Translations under genes and position numbers: made by a program
Part shown: positions 28,681 through 37,076 of the stretch, piece by piece
Layout: each line of letters opens with the position of its first letter
Position numbering within the stretch: position 1 is the stretch's first letter
The notes under the pieces: model-generated
Seen by the model: only the letters and a program-made list of their open reading frames with translations
Told to the model about the DNA's origin: nothing
Database searches by the model: none
Assembly: GCA_024701455.1 (NCBI GenBank)
Contig: JABXYP010000001.1
Span: 2,732,001-2,796,000 of the forward strand
Origin: Bacillus sp. A301a_S52
GTDB lineage: Bacteria; Bacillota; Bacilli; Bacillales; Salisediminibacteriaceae
Length of the DNA stretch: 64,000 nucleotides
Direction of reading: 5' to 3'

Positions 28681-29724
28681 TTAGGAAATCGATTCGAGGT
28701 ACTGCAAAGCATCCTCAAAAGTATTAACAGGGACGATTTCCATATCTGTACCAATAGATTCAGCTGTTTCTACAGCTATTTCATAGTTTGATCCTGCCTC
28801 GCCTTGTTCTACCGGCGCAAAAAATATGTCAGCCCCAGCTTCGTGTGATGCATAAACTTTTTGCTTCACACCACCAATACGTCCCACGTTACCTTGTTCA
28901 TCAATAGAGCCAGTACCTGCAATCTGGTACCCTTTCGTAATATCTTCGTCAAGCAATTGATTATAAATCTCTAAAGAAAACATCAATCCTGCTGAAGGAC
29001 CTCCGATTTGATCCGTATCAATCTCAATTTCCGGGGTGTTAACTAATTCTCTATCAGTCACCGGATTTACGATGCCTATACCTCCCCTTTCACCTTCAGG
29101 ATCAACTTCTTCCGGAAACGGTTCTACTAGTAATTGAACAGATTGTGTCTCATTTTCCCGTTCAAACGTTACCGAAACGTCATCACCAATACTATACACA
29201 CCAAGACGATCAAATAATGTATCTATTTCCAGGACCTCTTCCCCTTCAATAGCGACTATTCTATCTCCCACCTCAAGATTCCCTTCAGCAGCCATACCCG
29301 GAATGACTGAGGTAACTAGCACCCCGTGATTTTCAAAATAGGCTTCTTCACCTGCATAATTATAAGCTACTATGACGGCTAACTCTTGTGAGCCTGTCAT
29401 CATCATTAACTGTCTATGATGATACTCTTCATCCGTTTCTCCTTCAGGACGAACTTGATCTTCCGGAATAAGTTCTCTTTTATCACTTACAAGTGCCCAT
29501 ACATAATTAACAATATTCGCTTTTCCCATTCGGATGGTCGTTAACATAAACGTCCCTTCATAAGGGTTTCCATCTTCTACCTCAATTACTTCCGTTAATA
29601 TTTTGGCTTCCCCAGGAACCGAAAAATAATAAGGCAATTGGACGAAATTAATAATGATCAAAATACCAAACAAAACGAGCCATCTAAGCCAAGATTTATT
29701 TGATGTATATGTTGCTTCTCTCAT
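28681..29724 (-). CDS. ylbL: PDZ-containing Lon-like membrane protease YlbL
   Basis: A 347-residue membrane-anchored serine protease: one N-terminal helix (about 14-32), a PDZ domain (about 120-200, GVLVTSVIPGMAAEGNLEVGDRIV), then a Lon-type S16 domain with catalytic Ser in QIGGPSAGLMF and Lys in GGVKQKVYAS. In B. subtilis YlbL degrades the SOS division inhibitor YneA. The frame extends five codons upstream, but GGAGGG lies 7 nt before ATG 29724 (MREATYT). Convergent with tmcAL. Confidence 0.92.
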   Translation of the reverse strand: MREATYTSNKSWLRWLVLFGILIIINFVQLPYYFSVPGEAKILTEVIEVEDGNPYEGTFMLTTIRMGKANIVNYVWALVSDKRELIPEDQVRPEGETDEEYHHRQLMMMTGSQELAVIVAYNYAGEEAYFENHGVLVTSVIPGMAAEGNLEVGDRIVAIEGEEVLEIDTLFDRLGVYSIGDDVSVTFERENETQSVQLLVEPFPEEVDPEGERGGIGIVNPVTDRELVNTPEIEIDTDQIGGPSAGLMFSLEIYNQLLDEDITKGYQIAGTGSIDEQGNVGRIGGVKQKVYASHEAGADIFFAPVEQGEAGSNYEIAVETAESIGTDMEIVPVNTFEDALQYLESIS

Positions 29725-30065
29725 TGATGAGCCCTCCATTTACTGTAAATCTTATGTAAGATAGTTATCGATGCTTTATTTGTCTTTTTTATGCCATGTT
29801 ATTATAACCTCGATTCTCATAAACCGCTAATAAAACCCCTCTTTCTACTCGGTTTATCAGAAAACTATAGCCTGTCAATTTCATGTATACGAGCCAGCCT
29901 CAAAACTATGCCTATGTTCCATTCACGAGAGGCAGGCTACCTCTTTCTTTAAGTATTTTAAGGTCTAAAACGAGTGTCATGCGTATAGTTATAGATGGAC
30001 AAGTATTTTTCTGCGATAAGGTTGAACATCTAATCAGAGCTCTCAGATGGCAAAGGAGGCTTCGC

Positions 30066-31301
30066 ATGGCTCGCCTTCAGTTTATTAAAACCGTTATTTA
30101 TGGGGTAACTGCAAGTTTTTTAGCAGTGTGTTTTATTATGTTCCCAAAGGAAGCATCAGCAGCTTCCTTAAGAGGCATGACAGTTTGGTGGGATATCGTT
30201 TTTCCTTCTCTCTTACCCTTTTTTATTTTATCTGAATTCTTAATTCGCTTCGGGGTAGTTACCTTCATTGGAGTCCTATTAGAACCATTTATGCGTCCTC
30301 TATTTCGAGTGCCAGGTTCAGGGGGATTCGTTTGGGCCATGGGTTTGGCTTCAGGCTTCCCTTCAGGAGCTAAATTAACTGCCCGATTGTGGCAGGAAGG
30401 ACACTTAACAAAAGAAGAAGGCGAACGTCTCGTCTCCTTTAGTAATGCATCAAATCCATTATTTATTTTTGGAGCTGTCGCAGTAGGCTTCTTTCAAAAT
30501 GTTGCATTAGGCTTTCTCTTAGCGGCCTCCCACTACTTGGGCAATCTACTCGTAGGGGTTATCATGAGATTTCACAAATTAGCCGTTCCATCACATACAC
30601 ATTATAAACAACCCACTATTTCTCTAAAGCAAGCTATTAAAAATATGCACTATGACCGCCTAAAGCATCAAGAACCCCTTGGGAAAATATTAGGTGAAGC
30701 CGTTAACTCTTCAGTGCAAACATTACTTATGATTGGTGGTTTCATGATTTTTTTTGCAGTGTTAAATGAAATTCTTGAAATTATCAGACTTACTGATCTT
30801 TTTGCCATAGTCATTTCCTTTATCTTAGCATTAGTCAACATGCCAAATGAGTTGAGCCCTAGTATCATTGCCGGCCTTTTTGAAATTACCCTTGGCAGTC
30901 AACGTATCAGTGATGTTTCACAAGCTACTTTGCTGCAACAAGCTGTCGTTACCAGTTTCATTTTAGCTTTTAATGGCTTTAGCGTTCAGGCTCAGGTCGC
31001 AAGTATTCTTTCAGAAACAGATATACGCTTCTTACCTTTCTTTATAGCAAGATGTATTCATGGATGTATTTCAGCGCTTCTAGCCTTTCTACTTTTTACA
31101 CCATTATATGTAGATAGGCTTTCACAACCCACTTTTTCTTTGTGGCAAGACCCAAGTGTTAATAAGTGGGCCTGGGGATATGAAGTCCTAATAACCTATT
31201 TTCAATGGCTTCTCCAACATGGAAGTCTTCTGACCGCGTTATGCTTAATTGGTTGGCTTTGTTGGTACACATTTAAACCAGTTAGTTTGAAAAGAAGTTG
31301 A
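30066..31301 (+). CDS. ylbJ: Sporulation integral membrane protein YlbJ
   Basis: A 411-residue protein with about ten membrane segments and a nucleoside-recognition (Gate)-type domain (FPSLLPFFILSEFLI and GLASGFPSGAK). YlbJ is a sigma-E product needed for heat-resistant spores in B. subtilis. AAGGAGG with 7-nt spacing precedes ATG 30066 (MARLQFIKTV). The frame is open a further 61 codons upstream (from 29883), see findings. The patatin-like ylbK that lies between ylbL and ylbJ in B. subtilis is absent. Confidence 0.9.
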   Translation: MARLQFIKTVIYGVTASFLAVCFIMFPKEASAASLRGMTVWWDIVFPSLLPFFILSEFLIRFGVVTFIGVLLEPFMRPLFRVPGSGGFVWAMGLASGFPSGAKLTARLWQEGHLTKEEGERLVSFSNASNPLFIFGAVAVGFFQNVALGFLLAASHYLGNLLVGVIMRFHKLAVPSHTHYKQPTISLKQAIKNMHYDRLKHQEPLGKILGEAVNSSVQTLLMIGGFMIFFAVLNEILEIIRLTDLFAIVISFILALVNMPNELSPSIIAGLFEITLGSQRISDVSQATLLQQAVVTSFILAFNGFSVQAQVASILSETDIRFLPFFIARCIHGCISALLAFLLFTPLYVDRLSQPTFSLWQDPSVNKWAWGYEVLITYFQWLLQHGSLLTALCLIGWLCWYTFKPVSLKRS

Positions 31302-31310
31302 TTTAATATG

Positions 31311-31787
31311 TTAGTTAAATTTCTCTTTTAATGCTCGCTCAACAGGAAGTGACACCATACTCTTTAAATCTGCTTTATATTTAGCCACTTCTTTTACGAT
31401 ACTTGAACTTAAATGGGCATAATCAGAATTTGTCATGATAAAAAAAGTGTCAATATTTTCATTCAGATGACGGTTAACCGTTGCCATTTGTAACTCGTAC
31501 TCAAAGTCAGCCACCGTTCTGAGTCCTTTAATAATTACACTAGCTTTATGCTCACATACAAAATCAATTAATAAACCATTGAAGTTAGCTACCTCTACAT
31601 TTGTGAGCTTATTAGTTGATTCTTCAATTAATGCCATTCGCTCCTCTACTGAAAATAACGGTTTTTTCTGCTGATTATGTAAAACCGCTACAATCACACG
31701 ATCAAAAATCTTAGAACTTCGAGTGATGACATCAAGATGCCCTAATGTAACGGGATCAAAACTCCCTGGAACCACAGCTGTTCGCAT
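31311..31787 (-). CDS. coaD: Phosphopantetheine adenylyltransferase CoaD
   Basis: CoaD makes dephospho-CoA from ATP and 4'-phosphopantetheine. The 158-residue protein has the nucleotidyl-transferase motif [14 protein letters not shown] (8-21, with TxGH) and the C-terminal ISSTxxK-type segment as [12 protein letters not shown] (about 126-137). Its ATG overlaps the rsmD stop by one base (TAATG), so the two are coupled. Convergent with ylbJ, only 9 bp apart. Confidence 0.96.
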   Translation of the reverse strand: MRTAVVPGSFDPVTLGHLDVITRSSKIFDRVIVAVLHNQQKKPLFSVEERMALIEESTNKLTNVEVANFNGLLIDFVCEHKASVIIKGLRTVADFEYELQMATVNRHLNENIDTFFIMTNSDYAHLSSSIVKEVAKYKADLKSMVSLPVERALKEKFN

Positions 31788-32356
31788 TATATACTCTCCT
31801 CCGATGCTAGAGATTTAAATATGGTGACACTAGTATCCCCATAACGTTCTTCTTTTGTTCGAGTAAACGTTTTATAATGATCATCTAATAACACTTTTGA
31901 ACTATGCTCTGCAACTATGTAACCATCTTGTAGTAAAATGTTATGTTTATCTATGAATGTTAGTTCGTCAAATAACGTTTGTTTTGCATAAGGAGGATCT
32001 AGAAAAATTAAGTCGAACTGCCTTTCATTTTTGTTGATCGCATTTAATGCTCGTTTTGCTTCAATTTTGAAGACTTCTGCTTCTTCTAAACACCTAACCG
32101 TCTTTAAATTCGAATAAATTGTTTCGATCGCTTTTCGATCTCTGTCTACAAAAACAGCCTTTGACATGCCTCTACTTAGGGCTTCAATTCCCATGGCACC
32201 GCTGCCAGCATAAAGATCTAGCATAATACCTCCATCGAAGTATGGGCCGACCATATTAAATATAGCTTCTTTAACTTTATCAGTTGTAGGTCTTGTTGAA
32301 TGCCCTGGGACACTTTTTAACGAGATCCCTTTTTGTTTTCCACTAATCACTCTCAT
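31787..32356 (-). CDS. rsmD: 16S rRNA (guanine966-N2)-methyltransferase RsmD (YlbH)
   Basis: RsmD methylates G966 of 16S rRNA. The sequence starts [16 protein letters not shown], followed by [13 protein letters not shown], the SAM-binding [19 protein letters not shown] (about 46-64) and the catalytic DPPY in [16 protein letters not shown] with 6-nt spacing precedes ATG 32356; the longer frame to 32374 lacks a ribosome site. Operon rsmD-coaD. The csfG RNA gene begins about 115 bp upstream on the other strand. Confidence 0.95.
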   Translation of the reverse strand: MRVISGKQKGISLKSVPGHSTRPTTDKVKEAIFNMVGPYFDGGIMLDLYAGSGAMGIEALSRGMSKAVFVDRDRKAIETIYSNLKTVRCLEEAEVFKIEAKRALNAINKNERQFDLIFLDPPYAKQTLFDELTFIDKHNILLQDGYIVAEHSSKVLLDDHYKTFTRTKEERYGDTSVTIFKSLASEESI

Positions 32357-32436
32357 ATTATTCACCTGTCTCACACAGATTTTTAATCATATCCTACCAC
32401 AAATCTAAGCTTCATTGAAAATTTTGTATAGTGTTT

Positions 32437-32466
32437 CGTATAAAGCTCATTGTTTCGACCATAATA
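32437..32466 (+). promoter_or_regulatory. Forespore-type (sigma-F/sigma-G) promoter of csfG
   Basis: CGTATA (32437-32442), 17-bp spacer, CATAATA (32460-32466). The -10 matches the sigma-G consensus CATACTA at six of seven positions and the -35 retains the G.ATA core. A sigma-A-like TTGAAA-18-TATAAA overlaps it (32415-32444) and is the alternative reading. Confidence 0.6.
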
Positions 32467-32472
32467 TAACTA

Positions 32473-32622
32473 GCAGCATGACATATCATGTTGCGGACAA
32501 CCGCGGAGAAGACTTACTTTTCCCCATAAGTTCTTCCTCCGGTTTCTCCTCTCCCATAGCCTATAGCCAATGGACGTTGGCTAAATAAGGCAGCCTGTAG
32601 TTTATTTGCTACAGGTTTTTTT
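32473..32622 (+). ncRNA. csfG: Sporulation small RNA CsfG (ylbH-leader element)
   Basis: A roughly 150-nt RNA gene in the ylbG-rsmD(ylbH) intergenic region, the known location of CsfG, a forespore sRNA conserved in endospore formers (listed in Rfam as the ylbH leader). Seen are a forespore-type promoter, a long imperfect hairpin (about 32501-32542; CCGCGGAGAAGACTTA with TAAGTTCTTCCTCCGG), pyrimidine-rich single-stranded tracts (TTTCTCCTCTCCC), a GCCAA/TTGGC hairpin and a terminator CCTGTAG/CTACAGG followed by T7 (32594-32622). The long stem uses three G-U pairs that exist only on the plus strand, fixing the direction. Identity rests on position and architecture. Confidence 0.75.
32594..32622 (+). 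terminator. Terminator of csfG
   Basis: Stem CCTGTAG/CTACAGG (32594-32600 with 32609-32615), followed directly by TTTTTTT. No protein gene upstream on this strand could use it, which supports an RNA gene. Confidence 0.85.
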
Positions 32623-32749
32623 ATTCATTAATGAAGGCTTACCTTGTTAATTTTGAGAAAATTATTTAAAACAGCTAAACCCAATTTCAAGATTAACAGA
32701 AGCTCATTATCCACAAGCTCCATCTATAAGTGTAACAAGACAAGCAAAG

Positions 32750-32772
32750 AAGACTCGCCAAAGGCGAGCCTT
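32750..32772 (-). terminator. Probable terminator after ylbG
   Basis: Minus-strand stem AAGGCTCGCC/GGCGAGTCTT with a 3-nt loop and one G-U pair, followed by a T-rich TCTTTGCTTG. It lies 90 bp past the ylbG stop. Confidence 0.5.
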
Positions 32773-32864
32773 AAAATCAAAAAAAAGAATCACTACACTT
32801 ATACAGCGTCATCTCAATTCATCCTATTTTTTCAAAAGAAATGGTATTTAACGCAAACAGATAG

Positions 32865-33140
32865 TTATATTCCCATTTTGTAATCGTCTTTTTTAGCTTT
32901 ATCCGATGTAGAACTTTGGTATTCTGTCTTTAGCCAAGGTCTCATTGATTTAGAAACATCTTTCACAAAATGTAAGGACTGCAATCTCTGTATCGTCTCA
33001 TCTGATTTTTCTTCATCACAGTATAAAATCACGTACTTCATTCTTTTGGAAACGTAATGAACATTCCCAAAACGTTTCAACTGCTTTACCTGTTTTAAAG
33101 AATGAATCCAAATTGCAAGGCCAACGCGATTAGCTACCAT
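32865..33140 (-). CDS. ylbG: DUF2129 family protein YlbG
   Basis: A 91-residue cytoplasmic protein of the UPF0298/DUF2129 family (ANRVGLAIWIHSLKQVKQLKRFGNVHYVSKRMKYVILYC), conserved beside ylbF in Bacillales. Function unknown. AAGGAG lies before ATG 33140. It follows ricF by 43 bp and is probably cotranscribed with it. Confidence 0.9.
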   Translation of the reverse strand: MVANRVGLAIWIHSLKQVKQLKRFGNVHYVSKRMKYVILYCDEEKSDETIQRLQSLHFVKDVSKSMRPWLKTEYQSSTSDKAKKDDYKMGI

Positions 33141-33183
33141 AAAACTATCTCCTTTTCTGCCAGTTAAATTTCCCTAAGTCGTG

Positions 33184-33627
33184 TCAATTACAACCGCAAC
33201 TTCCACCAGAACCACAGCCACCACTGCAGCTAGAAGCTTGGTCAAAGAACGGATTTCCGGTAGGAACTTTAATATCCTTTGATACAGAAAAAGCAATCGT
33301 CTGGCTTATTTCATTAAGCAAATTTTCCAGCTCTTTCTCCGCAGTCTTATAGGCTGAAATAAGCGGGTGCGTGTCCAATTTACGTTTACATTCCCTTACT
33401 TCACTCGAAATTCCACGAAAATCAGGGTGGTATTTACCAAACCTCTGCACCTCTTCATACTTCTCTTTAAGTGCTTTGAAATCTTTAAGCATAACTTGAG
33501 CTTCCTTATCGAGTTGTACCTCTTGCTTTATTTGAACATAGTGTTGGAAAACATCCGAAGACACTATCATCTCACTAAATTGATCTGCTTCTTGGAGAAT
33601 ATTTACGTCTGTCAATATCGTCGCCAT
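33184..33627 (-). CDS. ricF: RicF (YlbF), subunit of the RicAFT complex
   Basis: RicF acts with RicA (YmcA) and RicT (YaaT) in a complex that binds two 4Fe-4S clusters, promotes mRNA maturation with RNase Y and supports sporulation, competence and biofilm formation. The 147-residue protein is helical (about 8-115) and ends in the cysteine-rich SSCSGGCGSGGSCGCN. Those four cysteines match the cluster-ligand tail expected for YlbF. GGAGGTG precedes ATG 33627. Confidence 0.92.
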   Translation of the reverse strand: MATILTDVNILQEADQFSEMIVSSDVFQHYVQIKQEVQLDKEAQVMLKDFKALKEKYEEVQRFGKYHPDFRGISSEVRECKRKLDTHPLISAYKTAEKELENLLNEISQTIAFSVSKDIKVPTGNPFFDQASSCSGGCGSGGSCGCN

Positions 33628-33730
33628 ATGAACACCTCCACTTCGCTAGTATATCATAAAAAGCGGAAAGATCATAAAAGTAAGCTACCTTGTCGTTCCT
33701 TTTAAAATACAAGCGTCCAAGAGAAAGACT

Positions 33731-33880
33731 ATAAAGCGAACTCAGTAGGAGTATTCGTTCTTCCCCCACTGATTGGTCGTTGAGTGAATCAAGTTATTAG
33801 TGTCGATTATTTTCCGCCTAAATAAAGTTCCCTCTCTCTATTTTGAGCGAGGAGGTTTACGGACGGTTATCTGTACTAAA
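33731..33880 (+). repeat. Dispersed two-hairpin repeat, copy D
   Basis: Long form starting ATAAAGCGAACTCAG and ending TTATCTGTACTAAA; the terminal palindrome is damaged. About 100 bp in the middle are almost identical to copy A (7.8 kb) and differ from the other copies, defining an A/D subfamily. Lies between ricF and ylbE; its right end touches the T tract of the ylbE terminator. Confidence 0.9.
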
Positions 33881-33885
33881 AAGAA

Positions 33886-33926
33886 AAACAGGTTCAAGAT
33901 CAATGTCACTGGTCTTGAACCTGTTT
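33886..33926 (-). terminator. Terminator overlapping the end of ylbE
   Basis: Stem of about 14 bp, AAACAGGTTCAAGA with TCTTGAACCTGTTT, 13-nt loop, followed on the minus strand by TTCTTTTTAG. Half of the stem is inside the last codons of ylbE (33906 onward). Confidence 0.85.
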
Positions 33927-34142
33927 CATCATTTCAATCATCATCATAGCCATTTGCATATTTTTATTAATTTGATCCACCCTCTGAGGAAACGTTTTAC
34001 CATAAAAGATTTTTGCTTGTTTAATCATCTCAGGTAAGCTTTCTGGATGCCGTCCGAGCCGTCGATACCATATTGGATTCAGCCTTAAAAAATAATGTAA
34101 CTGGGGATCCAACTTAATTTTTTCCAACACGTCTTGTCGCAT
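33906..34142 (-). CDS. ylbE: YlbE-like small protein
   Basis: A 78-residue protein whose start MRQDVLEKIKLDPQLHYFLRLNPIWYRRLGRHPE is typical of the YlbE family of Bacillales; it ends in a methionine-rich helix (MQMAMMMIEMMKQVQDQ). Function unknown. It follows ylbD by 21 bp and shares its transcript; a terminator overlaps the stop. Confidence 0.87.
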   Translation of the reverse strand: MRQDVLEKIKLDPQLHYFLRLNPIWYRRLGRHPESLPEMIKQAKIFYGKTFPQRVDQINKNMQMAMMMIEMMKQVQDQ

Positions 34143-34163
34143 TGATAATTTCCCCTTCCATTA

Positions 34164-34571
34164 TTAATCTTCTGTAAATGAGAAGGGCGATTGCTGCTCT
34201 GGAGGGCCTTGTGATGGATCTGGTGTTTGTTGTTGTCTAAATTGACTGACAAGCTCTTGAACAGATTGGACAACGGTGCTGAATTGACCAAGGTGGTGCT
34301 GAATATCGTTTAGATTCATGTTTTTTAGCATATTGAGTACGTCAATAGTCGAATCCTCTTCATCTTCTTCATTACTTTTTTTTGTTTCACCTTTCTCCTC
34401 ATCATCGTTTAAATAAGATTCCCAAATATCATCCTCTTCGCCAAAGAGCATCCATTCCTCAAAAATATCTTGCAACGTCTTTTCTCCTGACTTCACATCT
34501 CGAAGTACATATGGGTTTTTTTTCACAAACGTTTTAAATCGCTTCACATCTGGATGTAAGGATTGGCTCAC
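34164..34571 (-). CDS. ylbD: Spore coat-associated protein YlbD
   Basis: A 135-residue protein of the YlbD coat-protein family: conserved N-terminal segment LHPDVKRFKTFVKKNPYVLRDVKSGEKTLQDIFEEWMLFGEEDDIW, an acidic linker, a helical DILNMLKNMNLNDIQHHLGQFSTVV, and a Pro/Gln-rich tail. Start is GTG 34571 after GAGGTGAAGGAAG. It is transcribed with ylbE. Expected to be sporulation controlled, although I see no clear promoter. Confidence 0.87.
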   Translation of the reverse strand: MSQSLHPDVKRFKTFVKKNPYVLRDVKSGEKTLQDIFEEWMLFGEEDDIWESYLNDDEEKGETKKSNEEDEEDSTIDVLNMLKNMNLNDIQHHLGQFSTVVQSVQELVSQFRQQQTPDPSQGPPEQQSPFSFTED

Positions 34572-34641
34572 CTTCCTTCACCTCTCACACATAAGTATAT
34601 ACTACATCATAGTATCGTGAGAGCGAGACGTGCGCCTAATT

Positions 34642-35691
34642 TTACTGCAGTAAAATAAAGTTTTGCGTATAGTATTGGTTGTAAACACCTACCCCTAGGT
34701 GTGTAAATTCCTCATTTAAAATGTTAAGCCGATGGCCTTCACTATTCATCCAGGCTTCTACCGCTTCAATGCTATCAAAATGGTTAGCAGCAATATTTTC
34801 TGCTGCCAATGCATAAGCAATCTCATATTGATTTAACCGATCGCCTAGTGAGCCTGTCACTGGAGATGTATGCGAAAAGTAGTCCTCTTCCGACATCTCA
34901 CGACTATGCCCATAAGCAGTATCTGCTGTGTCTTCATGCCATTCAAGGACGTTTAAATCGTGGCGCTTCCTTATATGATTAGTTAAATCAAAAACTTGCA
35001 GTGTCAGCCCTTCTTCCCATGCCCTGTTGTCATCATTAGTAAGATCCTCAACATCAGGTAACTCACCACTATACGTAAGTGAATATGGCCTATGAACAAG
35101 TAACACGTCTTCAGTCGAGTAGCGTACTGATGAAAGTTTATTTTTAACCTCATCGAAATAAAACTGCCCCCATACATCATTTTCAATATGTAAAAGAGGA
35201 CGTCTTCTTAAATCTCTTTCAGTTAACTCAAACGTATACCTCCCTGTAGCTTCTTTCAATGACTCACTGGGTTCAAAGGAATAATAGTCATCAAGTTGCT
35301 CGTAACTATCTCCAATTTCCTCCTTGCCTAAAGGGGCTTCCTCACTATTACTAAATGCTGTGACAATGGTAGCCTCCTTGATACCAAACTGTACATAATA
35401 GTTTTCAAAATCGTAAATGTACCATTCGTAACCGTAAGGTGTAACATCAATTCGCTTCGGTTCTCCAAAACTTTCTAACAATATTTCTTCTTCTACATTT
35501 ATCCATTCATAGAGGAGTGATTCATCTGTTGGAGGAGGTGTAAGAGACTCATGTTCTTTTGAGGAATTAGTCATGTCTTCAGTGTCTTTAAGAAATGGCA
35601 ATTTTTCCACTAGTAAGGGATTCTCAGCCAAGTAAAACACTGCTATAGAAACCATTACAAACGTAAAAACAAAGATTTTTAAAACTTTCAT
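34642..35691 (-). CDS. ylbC: CAP/SCP-domain exported protein YlbC
   Basis: A 349-residue exported or membrane-anchored protein: N-terminal helix (about 4-22), an acidic linker, a CAP-associated domain (about 65-195, with repeated LGEPKRIDVTPYGYEWYIY-type units) and a C-terminal CAP/SCP-PR1 domain (about 230-345; LTNHIRKRHDL, YGHSREMSEEDYFSHTSP, AENIA, HRLNILNEEFTHLGVGVY). The histidines of the CAP site are present. The molecular role in Bacillus is unknown. Confidence 0.9.
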   Translation of the reverse strand: MKVLKIFVFTFVMVSIAVFYLAENPLLVEKLPFLKDTEDMTNSSKEHESLTPPPTDESLLYEWINVEEEILLESFGEPKRIDVTPYGYEWYIYDFENYYVQFGIKEATIVTAFSNSEEAPLGKEEIGDSYEQLDDYYSFEPSESLKEATGRYTFELTERDLRRRPLLHIENDVWGQFYFDEVKNKLSSVRYSTEDVLLVHRPYSLTYSGELPDVEDLTNDDNRAWEEGLTLQVFDLTNHIRKRHDLNVLEWHEDTADTAYGHSREMSEEDYFSHTSPVTGSLGDRLNQYEIAYALAAENIAANHFDSIEAVEAWMNSEGHRLNILNEEFTHLGVGVYNQYYTQNFILLQ

Positions 35692-35874
35692 TTACCCATC
35701 TCTTTTCATCACAAAGTATATTCCGCTACATAACTTTACTATCTTTGCCTCGTTATATGCAACGAATTTGCCCATGAAAATACAGATAGTACCATATCAT
35801 CTAACACGTCATCTTACTATTTCAAATCCAGATATTTTCAATTAGTCAGAAAAAATAATCGTGACATAATTAAA

Positions 35875-35896
35875 AGGAGGATCTCAAAATCCTCCT
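35875..35896 (-). terminator. Terminator after ylbB
   Basis: Stem AGGAGGA/TCCTCCT with 8-nt loop; the minus strand continues TTTTAATT. Confidence 0.65.
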
Positions 35897-35925
35897 AACT
35901 AATTCACCCTCACTATTATCACTAT

Positions 35926-36357
35926 TTAATGATGATATTGAGGCTGTTCAGATATTTCTGTAAGGGCGATCGCAGCTTGATGCTCTGTAGAAGTGTGAAC
36001 AGCCAAGTCACCTAAGGACACGATACCTATAAGCTTTTGGCCTTCAATAATTGGTAATCGGCGAATTTGTTTTTCTGCCATTAGTTTAGCTGCTTCTTGA
36101 ACATCCATGTCTGGTGTAGCAGTAAATAAGTGATCACTCATAACCTCTTGTACTGACGTAGAAATAGGTCGTTTTTCTGCCACACCTCTTACAACGATAT
36201 CTCGATCAGTGATCATCCCTATGAGCTTATCATTTTCACATATAGGAATCGCACCTACATGATCTTGTTTCATTTTCATGGCTACCTCATAAACATTATC
36301 ATTAGGTGTACACGTATCAACATTGCTTGTCATAATATCTCTTAACATTGTCATCAT
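35926..36357 (-). CDS. ylbB: CBS-domain pair protein YlbB
   Basis: A 143-residue protein made of two tandem CBS motifs (about 7-62, MTSNVDTCTPNDNVYEVAMKM; about 72-125, MSDHLFTATPDMDVQEAAKLM). Such Bateman modules bind adenine nucleotides and usually sense energy or ligand state; no catalytic domain is attached. AGGAGG precedes 36357, with ATG 36354 and 36348 as alternatives. Syntenic with B. subtilis ylbB. Confidence 0.88.
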   Translation of the reverse strand: MMTMLRDIMTSNVDTCTPNDNVYEVAMKMKQDHVGAIPICENDKLIGMITDRDIVVRGVAEKRPISTSVQEVMSDHLFTATPDMDVQEAAKLMAEKQIRRLPIIEGQKLIGIVSLGDLAVHTSTEHQAAIALTEISEQPQYHH

Positions 36358-36503
36358 ATATTCCTCCTTTTTTAAATTACAGTGTTTATCTTTCCCAATT
36401 GAATTTAAAATATTAATTAATCAACGCCGTATCGTTGCAACGAAACGTAATTCGTAATATCATTAAGAAAGAGCTATTTGAAAGATATAAGGAGGTAATT
36501 ATA

Positions 36504-36857
36504 ATGAAATTTCAAGATACTGGATTAGATGGAATGCTCATTGAGTTCCAATCACTTGAAGAAATAATGGAATCTGCAGGATTTGCTTATCAATATGATT
36601 ATGAACGTGCCACGTTTGATTATAAAATCATCGATCAAGTTCACAACGATGTTTATTATTTTCGGATCCCTTCACACGTAGAAGAAGGAGAAATACCTTC
36701 TCCACATAGCATGATCCGGTTGATGACACCATACGTAGGAAAGCATTATTATCCTCACGGTGTTGAGTACGATGAAGAATTCCCACAATTTGTAACCGAT
36801 AAATGTCAAAAGAAGATTCAGGGTATTTTAGACAAAGTGAAAAATGAAGCATTGTGA
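36504..36857 (+). CDS. YugN-like family protein (ylbA position)
   Basis: A 117-residue cytoplasmic protein (MKFQDTGLDGMLIEFQSLEEIMESAGF; YERATFDYKI) that resembles YugN-like proteins of Bacillus. Function unknown. AAGGAGG lies 7 nt before ATG 36504; the open frame starts earlier (36435) but without a ribosome site. It occupies the place of ylbA in B. subtilis, to which it may correspond. Followed by a strong terminator. Confidence 0.75.
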   Translation: MKFQDTGLDGMLIEFQSLEEIMESAGFAYQYDYERATFDYKIIDQVHNDVYYFRIPSHVEEGEIPSPHSMIRLMTPYVGKHYYPHGVEYDEEFPQFVTDKCQKKIQGILDKVKNEAL

Positions 36858-36890
36858 TCTGTGTTCTACATAACCTGATAGTCAATCCTC

Positions 36891-36951
36891 TTGCTTTCGA
36901 TCTATTCTGCCTGGAGCTAACCAGCCATTGAATTATCGAAAGCAATTTTTT
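36891..36951 (+). terminator. Terminator after the YugN-like gene
   Basis: Stem TTGCTTTCGAT/ATCGAAAGCAA (36891-36901 with 36935-36945), with an inner CTGG/CCAG helix, followed by TTTTTT. Confidence 0.85.
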
Positions 36952-37076
36952 ACATATTATGCTCTTTTCAGCATCCTATGATAATGTCGCTTTAACAGAA
37001 TAACCATCGCCCATTACGAACGTACATAATACTTCTCATTGGCGATCTCCGACAGTAGAGAGAAAGGAGTATCGAT

